Of a stretch of 18,713 nucleotides of DNA, positions 6,823 to 14,153 are shown piece by piece. The notes beneath the pieces were generated by a model. That model was not told the DNA's origin and ran no database searches. It was given only the letters and a program-made list of their open reading frames with translations. Made by a program: the position numbers and the translations under genes. This DNA is from JAICIG01 sp035532215 (GTDB lineage: Bacteria; Planctomycetota; Planctomycetia; Pirellulales; JAICIG01): assembly GCA_035532215.1 (NCBI GenBank), contig DATKRK010000135.1, positions 1 through 18,713 of the forward strand, given 5' to 3'. Position 1 is the stretch's first letter; the number at the start of each line of letters is the position of its first letter.

Positions 6823-7227
6823 GTGCGATTCCGCTTGAAGTCGTTGTTTCTGCTTACGTTTCTGGTGGCGTTGGCGTGCATGGTGTTGTTCGCCCTGCCC
6901 GACAAAGTATCCGTTTTCATCCTGGCCGCCGTGGCGATGGTCACGCCCGGCGCCTTGATCGCGGGCATTATCTACGGCCGCGGCGCCAAGCGAGCCTTCG
7001 CCATCGGCTGCCTGGCTTCGGGCGGTTGGACGCTGTGGATCACGCCGATCGTGTTTTACGCCTCGGTCAACGGCGAAATGAACCTGAGCGAGGAGCCCGT
7101 CACCGCCAAAATACTTTTCGTCTCGTTTTACGGAGTGTTGGCGTTTGGCGGTCTTGTCGCCATCGGCGTCCGCCGACTGTGCTACCAGGGCCGCAACGGC
7201 ATCCGTCCGCCGCGAGATTGCTGCTGA
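6823..7227 (+). CDS. Small integral membrane protein of unknown function
   Basis: A 134-residue protein with four predicted membrane helices, at about residues 7-25, 28-50, 58-80 and 95-117. GTG at 6823 is chosen because ggaaggag lies just upstream at 6808-6815, and because the resulting N-terminus (VRFRLKSLFLLTFLVALAC) fits a short-protein type common in planctomycetes, in which (M/V)RF(R/S)L(K/R)SLF precedes a first helix. An earlier in-frame start would add about 45 residues of unlikely composition. There are no recognisable catalytic motifs. The 200-base gap upstream (6623-6822) shows nothing else I can support. Confidence 0.75.
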   Translation: MRFRLKSLFLLTFLVALACMVLFALPDKVSVFILAAVAMVTPGALIAGIIYGRGAKRAFAIGCLASGGWTLWITPIVFYASVNGEMNLSEEPVTAKILFVSFYGVLAFGGLVAIGVRRLCYQGRNGIRPPRDCC

Positions 7228-7245
7228 GCCGCGACCGCAGGTACA

Positions 7246-7276
7246 TGGCCGGCCGGAAGAAGTTGGCCGGCCGGAA
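7246..7276. repeat. 13-bp perfect direct repeat (tggccggccggaa), twice
   Basis: The sequence tggccggccggaa occurs at 7246-7258 and again at 7264-7276, five bases apart. Each copy contains the palindrome ggccggcc. It lies just past the small membrane protein gene, in the 148-base gap between two convergent genes. No function can be assigned. Confidence 0.7.
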
Positions 7277-7300
7277 TAGGAATCCCGACGTCTAACAGAA

Positions 7301-7334
7301 ACGCCGACGCTTTGCCTCGCTGACGCTTCGGGGT
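7301..7334. repeat. Dispersed-type repeat (CCCGAAGCGTCAGCGAGGC on minus strand)
   Basis: Read on the minus strand this contains cccgaagcgtcagcgaggc, a sequence I recall as very frequent between genes in Pirellulales genomes. It sits between the convergent genes ending at 7227 and 7376. Only one copy is present in this window, so dispersal rests on memory. Confidence 0.5.
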
Positions 7335-7375
7335 CGTGCGCCGAGCCCTAAAACCGCGAGCGGATGACGCCCCGG

Positions 7376-8749
7376 CTAAGCCGACAGATCTTTCAACCGC
7401 CCGTTGCTGTCGCCGAGCTTGTCGATCGACGAGTCCATGCGGTCCAACAGCGAGAGCCAAAGGTTGTTGAGCGGCGTTTCTTTCTCGTAGCGAACGTGGC
7501 GGCCGGGCGAGAGCGTGCCGCGGCCGCGGCCGGCCAGCAGGATCGGCAGGTTGTCGTGGTTGTGCGCGTTGCCGTCGCCGATGGCGCTGCCGTAGGCGAT
7601 CATGGCGTGATCCAACAGCGTGCCGTCCCCTTCGCGGGTCGCTTTGAGCTTGTCGAGGAAGTAGGCCAGTTGCGCAACGTGGAATTGGTTGATCTTGCTG
7701 ATCTTGGCCTGCTTTTCCTTGTCGTTGCCGTGGTGCGACAGGTCGTGGTGCCCTTCGGAAACGCCGATGAAAGCGTAGCTCTTGTTGCTGCCTTCGTTGG
7801 CCAGCACGAACGTGCTGATCCGGGTCAGGTCGTTCTGGAAGGCCAGCGCCATCAGGTCGGCCATCAGCCGTATGTGCTCGCCGTAATCGCCGGGCACGCC
7901 GGCGGGCTTGGCGAAATTCGGCAGCCCTTGACCCGAGGCCTGTTCGACGCGATTGATCCGCTGTTCCAGTTCGCGAACGGTCGTCAGGTATTCATCGAGT
8001 TTGCGCTGGTCGGTTGCTCCCAGCCGGCCCTTCAACTGCGTGGCGTCTTCGAGCACGAAATCGAGCACGCTCTTGCGGGCCTCGATCCGCTTGGCCCGGG
8101 CTTGCGGCGATTCGCCCTCTTGGCCGTCGGAAAACAGCCGCTCGAAGACCAGCCGCGGATTGACCTCCTTGGCCACGGGCGTCGATTCGGTCTTCCAAGC
8201 GCTGTTGGCCGAATAGGCGCAACTATAGCCCGAGTCGCAATTGCCGTTTTGGGACCCTGCCTCGCAGCCCAGTTCGAGCGAGGCGAACCGCGTGAGCTGG
8301 CCGATCTTTTGGGCCGCCACCTGGTCGGCAGAAACGCCCGCCTTGATGTCGGCGCCGTGCGTCTTGCGCGGGTGGCAGCCGGTCAGGAAGCTGGCCATCG
8401 CCCGGGCGTGGTCGCCGCCGCCGTCGCCGTGAGCTCGTGCGCCGTCCTGGGCCAATCCGGAGAGGATCATGAAGTCTTGCTTGAACTTTTCCAATTGTTG
8501 GAGGATGGGCGGCAAATCGAAATCGGCGCCGAGCTTGGTCGGCGTCCAGTCGGGCATGTGTACGCCGTTGGGCACGTAGAGAAACGCCATGCGGTTCGGC
8601 GTTTTCTTGGCCGTCTCGGCTGCTTGCAACGCGCGGCCGAAATGGGTGAAGGCCGTCGCCGGAAGCATTGCGTCCAACAGCGGCAGCGCCACCGCCGTGC
8701 CGAGTCCCTTCAAAGCCGCTCGTCGAGAAATCTGCCAAGGCTTGTGCAT
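7376..8749 (-). CDS. DUF1552 domain protein with Tat signal
   Basis: This 457-residue exported protein belongs to the DUF1552 family found mainly in planctomycetes, verrucomicrobia and myxobacteria; its biochemical role is not known. The N-terminus (ISRRAALKGLGTAVALPLLDAMLP, R9-R10) is a twin-arginine signal followed by a hydrophobic core and a likely cleavage near residue 33. Family-like segments follow: RMAFLYVPNGVHMPDWTP (about 53-70), SGLAQDG, HARAMASFLTGCHPRKT (about 113-129), and near the C-terminus LLDHAMIAYGSAIGDGNAHNHDNLPILLAGRG. Length matches the family. The ATG at 8749 overlaps the upstream stop as TGATG, showing translational coupling; a GTG one codon earlier is possible. It is almost always found beside a DUF1592-type gene, as here, so the two probably act together in the cell envelope. 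Confidence 0.93.
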   Translation of the reverse strand: MHKPWQISRRAALKGLGTAVALPLLDAMLPATAFTHFGRALQAAETAKKTPNRMAFLYVPNGVHMPDWTPTKLGADFDLPPILQQLEKFKQDFMILSGLAQDGARAHGDGGGDHARAMASFLTGCHPRKTHGADIKAGVSADQVAAQKIGQLTRFASLELGCEAGSQNGNCDSGYSCAYSANSAWKTESTPVAKEVNPRLVFERLFSDGQEGESPQARAKRIEARKSVLDFVLEDATQLKGRLGATDQRKLDEYLTTVRELEQRINRVEQASGQGLPNFAKPAGVPGDYGEHIRLMADLMALAFQNDLTRISTFVLANEGSNKSYAFIGVSEGHHDLSHHGNDKEKQAKISKINQFHVAQLAYFLDKLKATREGDGTLLDHAMIAYGSAIGDGNAHNHDNLPILLAGRGRGTLSPGRHVRYEKETPLNNLWLSLLDRMDSSIDKLGDSNGRLKDLSA

Positions 8750-11094
8750 CACTCGGTTCCTTTGCCTCTTCGCAATTGGAAAGGATCGCTGGCGACAATC
8801 TCCAGGATCAAGGTCGAAAACTTATAGCCGCTTTTGGCCAATTTGCTGGCGATCTCGTCGATCGCACACTTGTCGTAATATTCCAGCCCGCGGCCCAAGG
8901 CATAGGTCAGCATCTTTTCGGTCAGGCAGCGGGCGAAATCGTCCTGCTTGGCCTTCAAGATCGCCTTCAGTTCGGCGGGGCGCTTGAACTTCGAGCCGTC
9001 GGGCAACTCGCCGGAGGCGTCGATCGCGAACTCGCCGTCGCGGTCGCGCCAGGCGCCGATGGCGTCGAAATTCTCCAGCCCGAAGCCGAGCGGATCCATC
9101 CGCGCATGGCAGGCGGCGCAACTCGGGTTGGCGCGGTGCTGCTCCATCCGCTGCCGCAAGGAGCCGCTCAAGGCGACTTTTTCGTCTTCCTTCAAATCGG
9201 GTGCGTCGGGGGGCGGGGGAGGCGGGGGCGAATTGAACAACTCCTCCAGAATCCACTTGCCGCGCTTGACGGGCGAAGTTCGCGTGGGGTTCGAAGTGAC
9301 CGTCAACACGCTGGCCTGAGTGACCAGCCCGCCGCGGTCGGGATTGTCGAGCTTGACGCGGCGGAACTCCGGTCCGCTCACGCCGTCGATGCCGTAGTGC
9401 TTGGCCAGCCGCTCGTTGAGAAACGTATAATCCGCGTCGATGAAGTCGAGCACGCTGCGGTCCTCTTCCATCACCGAGGCGAAAAACAACTCAGTCTCCT
9501 TGAGCATCGCCTCGCGCAGTTCTTCGTCGAACGCGGGGAACCGCTTCGCATCGGGCGTCATCGTCTTCAGCCGGCGGATCTCGAGCCATTGGCCGGCGAA
9601 GTTGTCGACCAGGGCGCGTGCCTTGGGGTCTTTCAGCATCCGCCGCACTTGCTGCTCGAGCGTGTCGGCGTGCCGCAGCTCGCCTTGAGCGGCCAGGCGG
9701 AACAGCTCATCGTCGGGCATGCTGCTCCAGAGGAAATACGACAGCCGCGTGGCCAACTCGAATTCGTCGATCGGATGGATCGCCTTCGGGTTGTTCGGCT
9801 CGCGGTCGAGTTCGACGCGGAACAGGAAGTAGGGCGAAACCAGCACCGCTTCCATCGCCACTTGAATGCCGCGCTCGAAGCTCTCGCCTCGTTTTTCCGC
9901 GTCTTCGACGAATTTGACCAACCGGGCGATTTCGTCCTTCGTAGCGCGGCGGCGATAGGCGCGGCTGGCGAAGACCTTGATGATCTTCTCCGCGCACTCG
10001 CGATGATTGTCTTTCTCGGGCTGGACGAAAATAATGTGCTTGTGCGATTCGGGCGGCGCCGGCGGCGGGCCGTCGAGCGGGCCCTGGATTTCCAGCGCGT
10101 CGATGAACAGATTGCGGTCGCGTTGCTTGGGGTCGGGCGCGTCGGGATTGTAATAATCGTTGATGAAGGCCAATGCGAAGCGCTGCTTGCCCGGCCCGAT
10201 GCGGACTTGCGTTTCATACATCATCGGATCGCCATCGACGGCCGTCACGTCGGCCACGTGAATCTGCTTGTCGTCCAGGCGGAAGGCCATCCGCGCGGGG
10301 TCCGGACCCGCCTGCTGGCCGAACGCCTTGCCGCGCAGGGCGTACAGCCCTGGGGCAGGGAAATCGAATTCGACGAACACGGCGCCCGTCGAAGGAAACG
10401 CCCAGCCGTGGCCGTGGGCGATGCCCCCTTCGTGGCCGGCATCGGCCGCATCGAAGCGGTGCAGCGGCGTTTTTTCCGGGCCGTGGACGTAGATCGCTTT
10501 TTCGACAATCTGCTCGGCGGCGTTCAGGTACTTTTCCAACAGAATGGGCGGCATCGAGAGCACGTCGCCGATATGGTCGAAGCCGTAGCCCACGTCGTCG
10601 GCCGGAAAGTCGTCGGCCGGGCGGAAATCGACGAGGCACAAATCTCGAATCGTGTTGTTGTACTCGTTGCGATTGAGCCGGCGGATGGTGACGCGGCCGG
10701 GGTCTTTGGCCAGCCCGCAATCGATCTCGGTGAACTGTTTTCCGATCCAGCCGGTCACCGCGTCGCGTTCGGCCTGGCCGGGCTTGGTCTCGGGATCGGG
10801 CGGCATGATGCCGTCGCGGACGTTTTCGAGCACGTTTTCCCAAACCTTGCGGTCTTTGGCCGCCGCCGCCAGATCGGCGTATTGATCGAGGTTCAGATCG
10901 GCCTTGGGTTTCTCGCCGCTGTGGCACTGCGTGCAGTATTTTTTGAGAAACGGCTGCACCTGGCCCGCAAACGCCTCGGCCAAAGCCGGATCGGGCCGCT
11001 GGCCGCTTTCGGCGGCAGCGAAAGGCGCCCATGCCAGTAGAGCCAGCGAGAAGGTAGTGAATGCCAACGGGAAAACGCGCATCAAACAGCTCAT
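8749..11094 (-). CDS. Secreted DUF1592/DUF1587 protein with cytochrome c-type haem motif
   Basis: A 781-residue exported protein of the multi-DUF planctomycete family. A signal peptide (about residues 1-28, ending AAA) precedes a haem-binding CTQCH at residues 54-58, in a cytochrome c-like segment. DUF1587-type sequence follows (VTIRRLNRNEYNNTIRDL), then a beta-rich carbohydrate-binding-like segment. Next come DUF1595 (AYRRRATKDEI), DUF1592 (FELATRLSYFLWSSMPDDELF ... DADYTFLNERLAKHYGI), DUF1588 with a proline run and a second motif CAACH at about 659-663, and C-terminal DUF1585 ending IVASDPFQLR. Two CXXCH motifs suggest two c-type haems, the second possibly structural. ATG 11094 or 11082 may be the start; both give a signal peptide. 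It is the first gene of an operon with the DUF1552 gene, and is divergent from hom across 248 bases. Proposed roles in polymer degradation or electron transfer are unproven. Confidence 0.93.
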   Translation of the reverse strand: MSCLMRVFPLAFTTFSLALLAWAPFAAAESGQRPDPALAEAFAGQVQPFLKKYCTQCHSGEKPKADLNLDQYADLAAAAKDRKVWENVLENVRDGIMPPDPETKPGQAERDAVTGWIGKQFTEIDCGLAKDPGRVTIRRLNRNEYNNTIRDLCLVDFRPADDFPADDVGYGFDHIGDVLSMPPILLEKYLNAAEQIVEKAIYVHGPEKTPLHRFDAADAGHEGGIAHGHGWAFPSTGAVFVEFDFPAPGLYALRGKAFGQQAGPDPARMAFRLDDKQIHVADVTAVDGDPMMYETQVRIGPGKQRFALAFINDYYNPDAPDPKQRDRNLFIDALEIQGPLDGPPPAPPESHKHIIFVQPEKDNHRECAEKIIKVFASRAYRRRATKDEIARLVKFVEDAEKRGESFERGIQVAMEAVLVSPYFLFRVELDREPNNPKAIHPIDEFELATRLSYFLWSSMPDDELFRLAAQGELRHADTLEQQVRRMLKDPKARALVDNFAGQWLEIRRLKTMTPDAKRFPAFDEELREAMLKETELFFASVMEEDRSVLDFIDADYTFLNERLAKHYGIDGVSGPEFRRVKLDNPDRGGLVTQASVLTVTSNPTRTSPVKRGKWILEELFNSPPPPPPPDAPDLKEDEKVALSGSLRQRMEQHRANPSCAACHARMDPLGFGLENFDAIGAWRDRDGEFAIDASGELPDGSKFKRPAELKAILKAKQDDFARCLTEKMLTYALGRGLEYYDKCAIDEIASKLAKSGYKFSTLILEIVASDPFQLRRGKGTE

Positions 11095-11272
11095 CGGGCT
11101 AGTCGAACGGCTGGCGCCGGCCGGACCGGCAGGCAGGAAACTCGCGATCCGTGCGCGCAGCAGGCAGGAACAGGTTCGATTATATCAAGGCCCGCTGATC
11201 GGTGTCCAGACAGCGAGAGCGCCTGCCTTGACGGCTGCGGGCAACCGCTTTTACGATGAGGGATTCGCCAAG

Positions 11273-11299
11273 GTCGCTTTTTGCGGAGCGAAAAGCGAC
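11273..11299. repeat. Perfect 9-bp-arm hairpin upstream of hom
   Basis: Arms gtcgctttt (11273-11281) and aaaagcgac (11291-11299) are perfect complements around a 9-base loop containing gcggagcg. The pieces gtcg-ctttt and gcggagcgaaa resemble the palindrome inside the aspartate kinase gene at 15377-15426, so it is likely the same repeat family. It lies 44 bases before the hom start, within the divergent promoter region, and could affect hom expression. Confidence 0.65.
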
Positions 11300-11342
11300 T
11301 CTGCCTCTCCCAAAGAGAGCGGGAATGATCGGTCGGAACTCT

Positions 11343-12755
11343 ATGGAAAAAACCAAAGTCGGCATCGTCGGGCTGGGGACGGTTGGATCGGGCGTGGCCA
11401 AGCTGCTGCTCGATTTCGGCGATCGCACCGCGCGCCATGCCGGCCGCACGCTGTGGCTCGAACAGGTCGTCGTCCGCGACGTCAATAAACCCCGCGATTG
11501 CGAACTGCCCAAGGGCGTGCTCAGCGACGACCTGACGAAAATCACCGAAAACCCGGAAATCACCACGGTCGCTCAGCTCGTCGGCGGGCTGGAGCCGGCG
11601 CGGACGATCATGATCAAGCTGCTGGAAAGCGGCAAGCACGTGGTGACGGCCAACAAGGCGCTGTTGGCCGAGCACGGCCCGGAACTGTTCGATCTGGCCC
11701 GCGAGCTGGGCCGCTCGATCGCGTTCGAGGCCTCGGTGGCGGGCGGCATTCCGATCATCGCCAACATCAGCCAGTGCCTCTCGGCCAATCAGATCGAGTC
11801 GCTGACGGCGATTCTCAACGGCACCAGCAATTTCATCCTGTCGCAGATGGAAGAGCAGGAGTGGACCTACGCCGAGGCCTTGAAAGAGGCGCAGCGGCTG
11901 GGCTACGCCGAGGCCGACCCGACGATGGACGTCGACGGGACCGACACGGCGCAGAAGCTGGCGATTCTTTCGCACCTGGCGTTCGGCGCCCGCGTGCATT
12001 GGCGCGACATTCCCCGCCGCGGCATCGACACGCTCGACGTCGCCGACATGTACTACGCCAAGGAGCTGGGCTATCGGATCAAATTGTTGGCGGTGGCCGA
12101 ACTGGAACCCGACGGGCTGGAGCTGCACGTTTCGCCGACGTTGGTCAAGATCGGCACGCCGCTGGCCGAGGTTCGCGGCGCCTTCAACGCGATCAGCGTG
12201 GTCGGCGACGCCGTCGGCCCGGTGTTCTTTCACGGCCTCGGCGCCGGCCAAATGCCCACCGCGTCGGCCGTGGTGGCCGATATGATCGACACGGTGGTCG
12301 GTCGCACGGCGATCACGTTCCGCACGCTGGAACTGTGGTCGCAGCGCGAGGCATTGGTCAAGCCGCGCGATCCGGCCAAGATTTCGGGCCGCTATTATCT
12401 GCGGCTGAACGTCGAAGACCGGCCGGGCGTGATGGCCGAGATCACCGGCGTGCTCGGCCGCAGGGGAATTTCCATCGCCTCGGTGATTCAGCACGAGCCG
12501 TCGGCCGAGGACGCGACCATGGTGCCGCTGGTGATCATTACCCATCGCACGACCGAGGGAGACACCGAGGCTGCCATCGCCGAGATCGAGCGGCTCCCTG
12601 CGGTGCGCTCCGTAGGGCGGACTTCCAGTCCGTCAACGGCGGATGCCACGATCGCGGGCGAAAGTGAAAAGCGGCCCGGAAGACGGACCAGAGGTCCGTC
12701 CTACGAGAACGGCGCGAATCGCGCCGGCATCGTGCGGATGAGAATCAGAGATTAA
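11343..12755 (+). CDS. hom: Homoserine dehydrogenase with palindromic insertion in its ACT domain
   Basis: This enzyme reduces aspartate semialdehyde to homoserine using NAD(P)H, in the cytoplasm. The 470 residues comprise an N-terminal Rossmann domain with GLGTVG at 10-15, and a substrate domain with ILNGTSNFILSQM (157-169) and GYAEADPTMDVDGTDTAQKLAIL (187-209), which hold the family's acidic and lysine catalytic residues. A C-terminal ACT domain starts at about 352 (LRLNVEDRPGVMAEITGVL). The final ACT strand appears split: IERLPAVRS at 415-423 is followed by 31 residues encoded by a palindromic repeat (424-454), then NRAGIVRMRIRD. Usual enzymes of this class are about 430-440 residues. ATG 11343 is chosen because the Rossmann strand begins a few residues later. 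It ends three bases before the next gene, so is certainly in an operon with it. Feedback inhibition by threonine through the ACT domain is expected, but could be changed by the insertion. Confidence 0.95.
   Translation: MEKTKVGIVGLGTVGSGVAKLLLDFGDRTARHAGRTLWLEQVVVRDVNKPRDCELPKGVLSDDLTKITENPEITTVAQLVGGLEPARTIMIKLLESGKHVVTANKALLAEHGPELFDLARELGRSIAFEASVAGGIPIIANISQCLSANQIESLTAILNGTSNFILSQMEEQEWTYAEALKEAQRLGYAEADPTMDVDGTDTAQKLAILSHLAFGARVHWRDIPRRGIDTLDVADMYYAKELGYRIKLLAVAELEPDGLELHVSPTLVKIGTPLAEVRGAFNAISVVGDAVGPVFFHGLGAGQMPTASAVVADMIDTVVGRTAITFRTLELWSQREALVKPRDPAKISGRYYLRLNVEDRPGVMAEITGVLGRRGISIASVIQHEPSAEDATMVPLVIITHRTTEGDTEAAIAEIERLPAVRSVGRTSSPSTADATIAGESEKRPGRRTRGPSYENGANRAGIVRMRIRD
12612..12704. 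repeat. 93-bp palindromic repeat inside the hom coding sequence
   Basis: Two 23-base arms at 12612-12634 and 12682-12704 are inverted copies matching at 19 of 23 positions. Each arm is itself a hairpin: ggact-tcc-agtcc on the left, and gacggacc-aga-ggtccgtc on the right. The outer ends are gtagg and cctac. The unit is exactly 31 codons, starts on a codon boundary (codon 424) and leaves the reading frame open. The gtagg(g/a)cgga pattern is one I recall as an interspersed repeat in planctomycetes. Confidence 0.85.
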
Positions 12756-12758
12756 CGC

Positions 12759-13970
12759 ATGAAATACGCGATCATCATTCCCGACGGTTGCGCCGACGAA
12801 CCACAAGCTTCGCTCGGCGGGCGCACGCCATTACAAGCCGCTAACGTGCCCAACATGGACGCCGTGGCGGCCTCGGGAGTCGTCGGCCGGGCGAACCACG
12901 TGCCGGCCTCGCTGCCGCCCGGTTCCGACGTGGCGAACTTAAGCTTGCTGGGCTACAACCCGCTTGAGCATTTCACCGGCCGGGCGCCGCTGGAAGCCGC
13001 GGCCCAGGGCATTCCGCTGGGCGAAAACGATTGGGCCGTGCGCTGCAACCTGGTCACGATCGAAGACCAGACGATGCGCGACTTTACCGCCGGCCACATT
13101 TCGACCGAAGAAGCCCGCGAACTGTTGGCGGCGGCGCAGCAGCAACTCGCCGGGCAGGCGGGCGCCGCCGAGCTGCAATTCATCGCCGGCGTGAGCTACC
13201 GAAACCTGCTGATCTATCGTCCGCAGCGCGGCGAAGCGCCATTTACGCAAGACACGCGGACCACGCCGCCGCACGATCTGACCGACAAATCGGTGCTCGA
13301 CGATTACCCTCGCGGCCCCGGCAGCGATCTATTGAACCAATGGATGAGCGACAGCGTGCCGCTGTTCGCCGAGCATCCGGTCAACGTCGCCCGCCGCAAG
13401 GCCGGCAAGTTGCCCGCCACGAACGTTTGGCTGTGGGGCCAAGGCAAGGCGCCGGCGCTCGAACCGTTCGAGAAAGTCTATGGCCGCAGCGGGGCGATGA
13501 TCACGGCCGTCGACCTGCTCCGCGGGCTGGCCGCGCTGGTCGGCTGGAAGCGGATCGAGGCGCCGGGCGCCACCGGCTATCTCGACACCGACTACGCCGC
13601 CAAGGGACGCTACGCGATCGACGCGTTGAAGGATACCGACATCATCTGCGTCCACATCGAGGCCACCGACGAAGCCTCGCACGAAGGCCGCGGCGACGCC
13701 AAGATCGAGGCGCTCGAAGAGATCGACCGGCACATCGTCGGGCCGTTGCACGCGGCGCTCAAGGCCCAAGGCGACTATCGCATCCTGGTCACGCCCGATC
13801 ACCCGACGCCCTTGCGCACCAAGACGCACAGCCACGGTTTCGTGCCGTTCGCCCTCGCCGGCAGCGGCATTTCGCCGAATGGTTCCAAAACCTACGACGA
13901 ACCGACGGCCGCCGCTTCCTCGCTGTCGTTCAGCGAAGGCTGGAAGCTGATGCGATATTTCTTGGGCTAG
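12759..13970 (+). CDS. iPGM-like (ApgM-type) phosphotransferase, probable homoserine kinase
   Basis: This 403-residue protein belongs to the cofactor-independent phosphoglycerate mutase branch of the alkaline phosphatase superfamily, in the archaeal ApgM-like group. Metal- and phosphate-binding residues are in place: D9 in IIPDGCADE, S56 in GSDVANLSLLGY (likely nucleophile region), D304 and H308 in EATDEASHEG, D347-H348 in TPDHPTP, and H357/H359 in KTHSHG. Some members of this family were proposed as homoserine kinases because they sit with threonine genes in genomes lacking the GHMP-type ThrB. Here the gene lies three bases after hom and precedes aspartate kinase, which fits that role better than glycolysis. 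A phosphoglycerate mutase role remains possible, since both activities share the fold. No typical thrB is present in the window, but the rest of the genome cannot be seen. Confidence 0.9.
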   Translation: MKYAIIIPDGCADEPQASLGGRTPLQAANVPNMDAVAASGVVGRANHVPASLPPGSDVANLSLLGYNPLEHFTGRAPLEAAAQGIPLGENDWAVRCNLVTIEDQTMRDFTAGHISTEEARELLAAAQQQLAGQAGAAELQFIAGVSYRNLLIYRPQRGEAPFTQDTRTTPPHDLTDKSVLDDYPRGPGSDLLNQWMSDSVPLFAEHPVNVARRKAGKLPATNVWLWGQGKAPALEPFEKVYGRSGAMITAVDLLRGLAALVGWKRIEAPGATGYLDTDYAAKGRYAIDALKDTDIICVHIEATDEASHEGRGDAKIEALEEIDRHIVGPLHAALKAQGDYRILVTPDHPTPLRTKTHSHGFVPFALAGSGISPNGSKTYDEPTAAASSLSFSEGWKLMRYFLG

Positions 13971-14031
13971 GACGGAGGATTCAACAACTTCTCTGGCCGG
14001 TGATTGCGCGACTCCGTTACCTAGTCAAAGC

Positions 14032-14123
14032 AACCACGGATAGCACGAATTATCAAAGTTCGAAATCCGTGTTATCCGTGCCATCCGTGGTTCGATGAGC
14101 CTGACGCCTGAAACCTGACGCCT
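14032..14123. repeat. Palindrome (aaccacggat...) and direct repeat upstream of aspartate kinase
   Basis: The arm aaccacggatagcacg (14032-14047) and its inverted partner cgtgccatccgtggtt (14077-14092) match at 15 of 16 positions, with further atccgtg copies inside. Immediately after, cctgacgcc occurs twice (14100-14108 and 14114-14122), separated by tgaaa. Both look like the short interspersed repeats of planctomycete and other genomes. They occupy most of the 183-base gap between the iPGM-like gene and the aspartate kinase gene, where a leader or promoter could otherwise lie. Confidence 0.75.
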
Positions 14124-14153
14124 TTCCCTGCCTACCACCTACGATCTACCGAA

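Noticed and set aside
7364..11040. Two long plus-strand open frames opposite the DUF1552 and DUF1592 genes
   Set aside because: They are antisense shadows in GC-rich DNA. The minus-strand proteins have signal peptides, CXXCH motifs and complete family domains.
11091..12545. Long minus-strand open frame opposite hom
   Set aside because: The Arg/His/Gln-rich composition is typical of the antisense frame. Hom on the plus strand is unmistakable.
12612..12755. The odd tail of homoserine dehydrogenase as the result of a frameshift or misread stop
   Set aside because: The frame returns to a normal ACT ending (IVRMRIRD) after the repeat, so this is an in-frame insertion.
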